Shown: in pieces, positions 43,038-43,503 of the stretch
Numbering within the stretch: the first letter of the stretch is position 1
How the letters are laid out: each line of letters starts with the position of its first letter
From: Oehlia diaphana
Taxonomy: Eukaryota > Glomeromycota > Glomeromycetes > Glomerales > Glomeraceae
Direction of reading: 5' to 3'
DNA: 43,503 nt
Assembly (NCBI GenBank): GCA_003833135.1
Contig: QZLH01000594.1
Span: 13,320 to 56,822 of the forward strand
The notes under the pieces: generated by a model
Told to the model about the DNA's origin: nothing
Databases searched by the model: none
Seen by the model: the letters and a program-made list of their open reading frames with translations, nothing else
Translations under genes and position numbers: made by a program

Positions 43038-43503
43038 ATGTCTTACCAAATGTGTGCAAATTTTATCAATACTCCTTTGAATACTATTCCTCTTGATAAA
43101 TGCTTTTCTTACCATCTTCAATCTGCTGAACCATTTACTTCTCAATATTTATCAATATTCATCACTTACTTTTATATTCTTTTTGCAATTTTATTATTAT
43201 ATACAAATCTTCTCACCAATACACTCATTTTACTCTTAAAATTAATAAAAGCCATGATTAATATATTCTTTTTCCTTTCCTTACATCTCTCTCTCTCAAA
43301 TCTCTCTCATCTCCTCCAACAATTCCATCCATCAAATCTACTATCAAATCTCTCTCTTTTTAAACATTTTCTTATTTCAAAACTTTCATTATTATTACAA
43401 TATTCTCCTGTTATGTCAATTCTTCTTTTATTTCTTAATTCTCTTTTTTATTTTCTTGATTTTCTTTATGAATTGACTCATTTTATAGTATTATTTCTTT
43501 TAT
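43038..43503 (+). CDS. Partial hydrophobic protein, runs off the window end
   Basis: An ATG at 43038 opens a frame (MSYQMCANFINTPLNTIPLD at the start) that stays open to the last base (155 codons) with no stop, unusual in this A+T-rich DNA. From about residue 38 it is strongly hydrophobic: one long segment (YLSIFITYFYILFAILLLY) and further Leu/Phe-rich stretches, with Ser/Leu/His spacers translated from CTC/TCT-rich sequence. It could be a membrane protein, or an unselected frame kept open by the C/T-rich strand bias. No family recognised. The 3' end lies outside the window. Confidence 0.4.
   Translation, partial: MSYQMCANFINTPLNTIPLDKCFSYHLQSAEPFTSQYLSIFITYFYILFAILLLYTNLLTNTLILLLKLIKAMINIFFFLSLHLSLSNLSHLLQQFHPSNLLSNLSLFKHFLISKLSLLLQYSPVMSILLLFLNSLFYFLDFLYELTHFIVLFLL

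Overview
This window looks like a fragment of an arbuscular mycorrhizal fungus genome, most likely a Rhizophagus irregularis-type Glomeromycotina. The reasons are very high A+T content, eukaryotic genes with many short GT-AG introns, a fungal CHO2, an F-box/LRR gene, a KCTD-type BTB gene, a Crinkler (CRN)-headed effector, and long gene-poor stretches full of decayed transposons and foldback elements. The organism is inferred; no marker gene fixes the species.

Layout. Bases 1-2773 are repeat-rich intergenic DNA with a nested foldback element (649-1097). 2774-11362 is the gene-dense core. It holds CHO2 (phosphatidylethanolamine N-methyltransferase, 9 exons, 948 aa), a 12-exon MACROD-like macro-domain protein with a long acidic repeat tail (714 aa), and a convergent BTB/T1 gene (263 aa, minus strand). 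A polyglutamine ORF follows at 12474-12950. 15573-16313 is a frameshifted astacin (M12A) metallopeptidase pseudogene; one of its introns holds an inverted copy of its own last exon. 16314-22600 is transposon debris, including a MITE with an intact 6-bp target-site duplication at 18435-18658. 22614-23519 is a tandem array of phase-2 mini-exons with near-identical introns, a structure that recalls SP7-like effector genes of these fungi. 24103-25416 is a broken hAT transposase and 25500-26238 a frameshifted coiled-coil family gene. 27205-28842 is the most striking intact gene: a CRN header joined to a chymotrypsin-fold serine protease with a correctly spaced His-Asp-Ser triad. A Helitron helicase remnant lies directly behind it. 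29500-30860 is extremely A+T-rich repeat DNA. 33473-34104, 34427-34660 and 38763-39594 are TIR/foldback elements, two of them with recognisable target-site duplications. 35476-36924 is the F-box gene. The last 2 kb hold an orphan exon pair, hairpins, a 61-bp tandem duplication and the start of a gene that runs off the end.

The genes do not form a functional cluster. The 5' third is conserved housekeeping (phospholipid methylation, ADP-ribose metabolism). The rest is an accessory, effector-bearing compartment in which effector-like genes sit among hAT, Helitron and MITE sequences. The exact octamer TCACGTGA occurs eight times, far above what this base composition predicts.

All splice models were made by eye from GT-AG sites, reading-frame continuity and family conservation; no database search was run.
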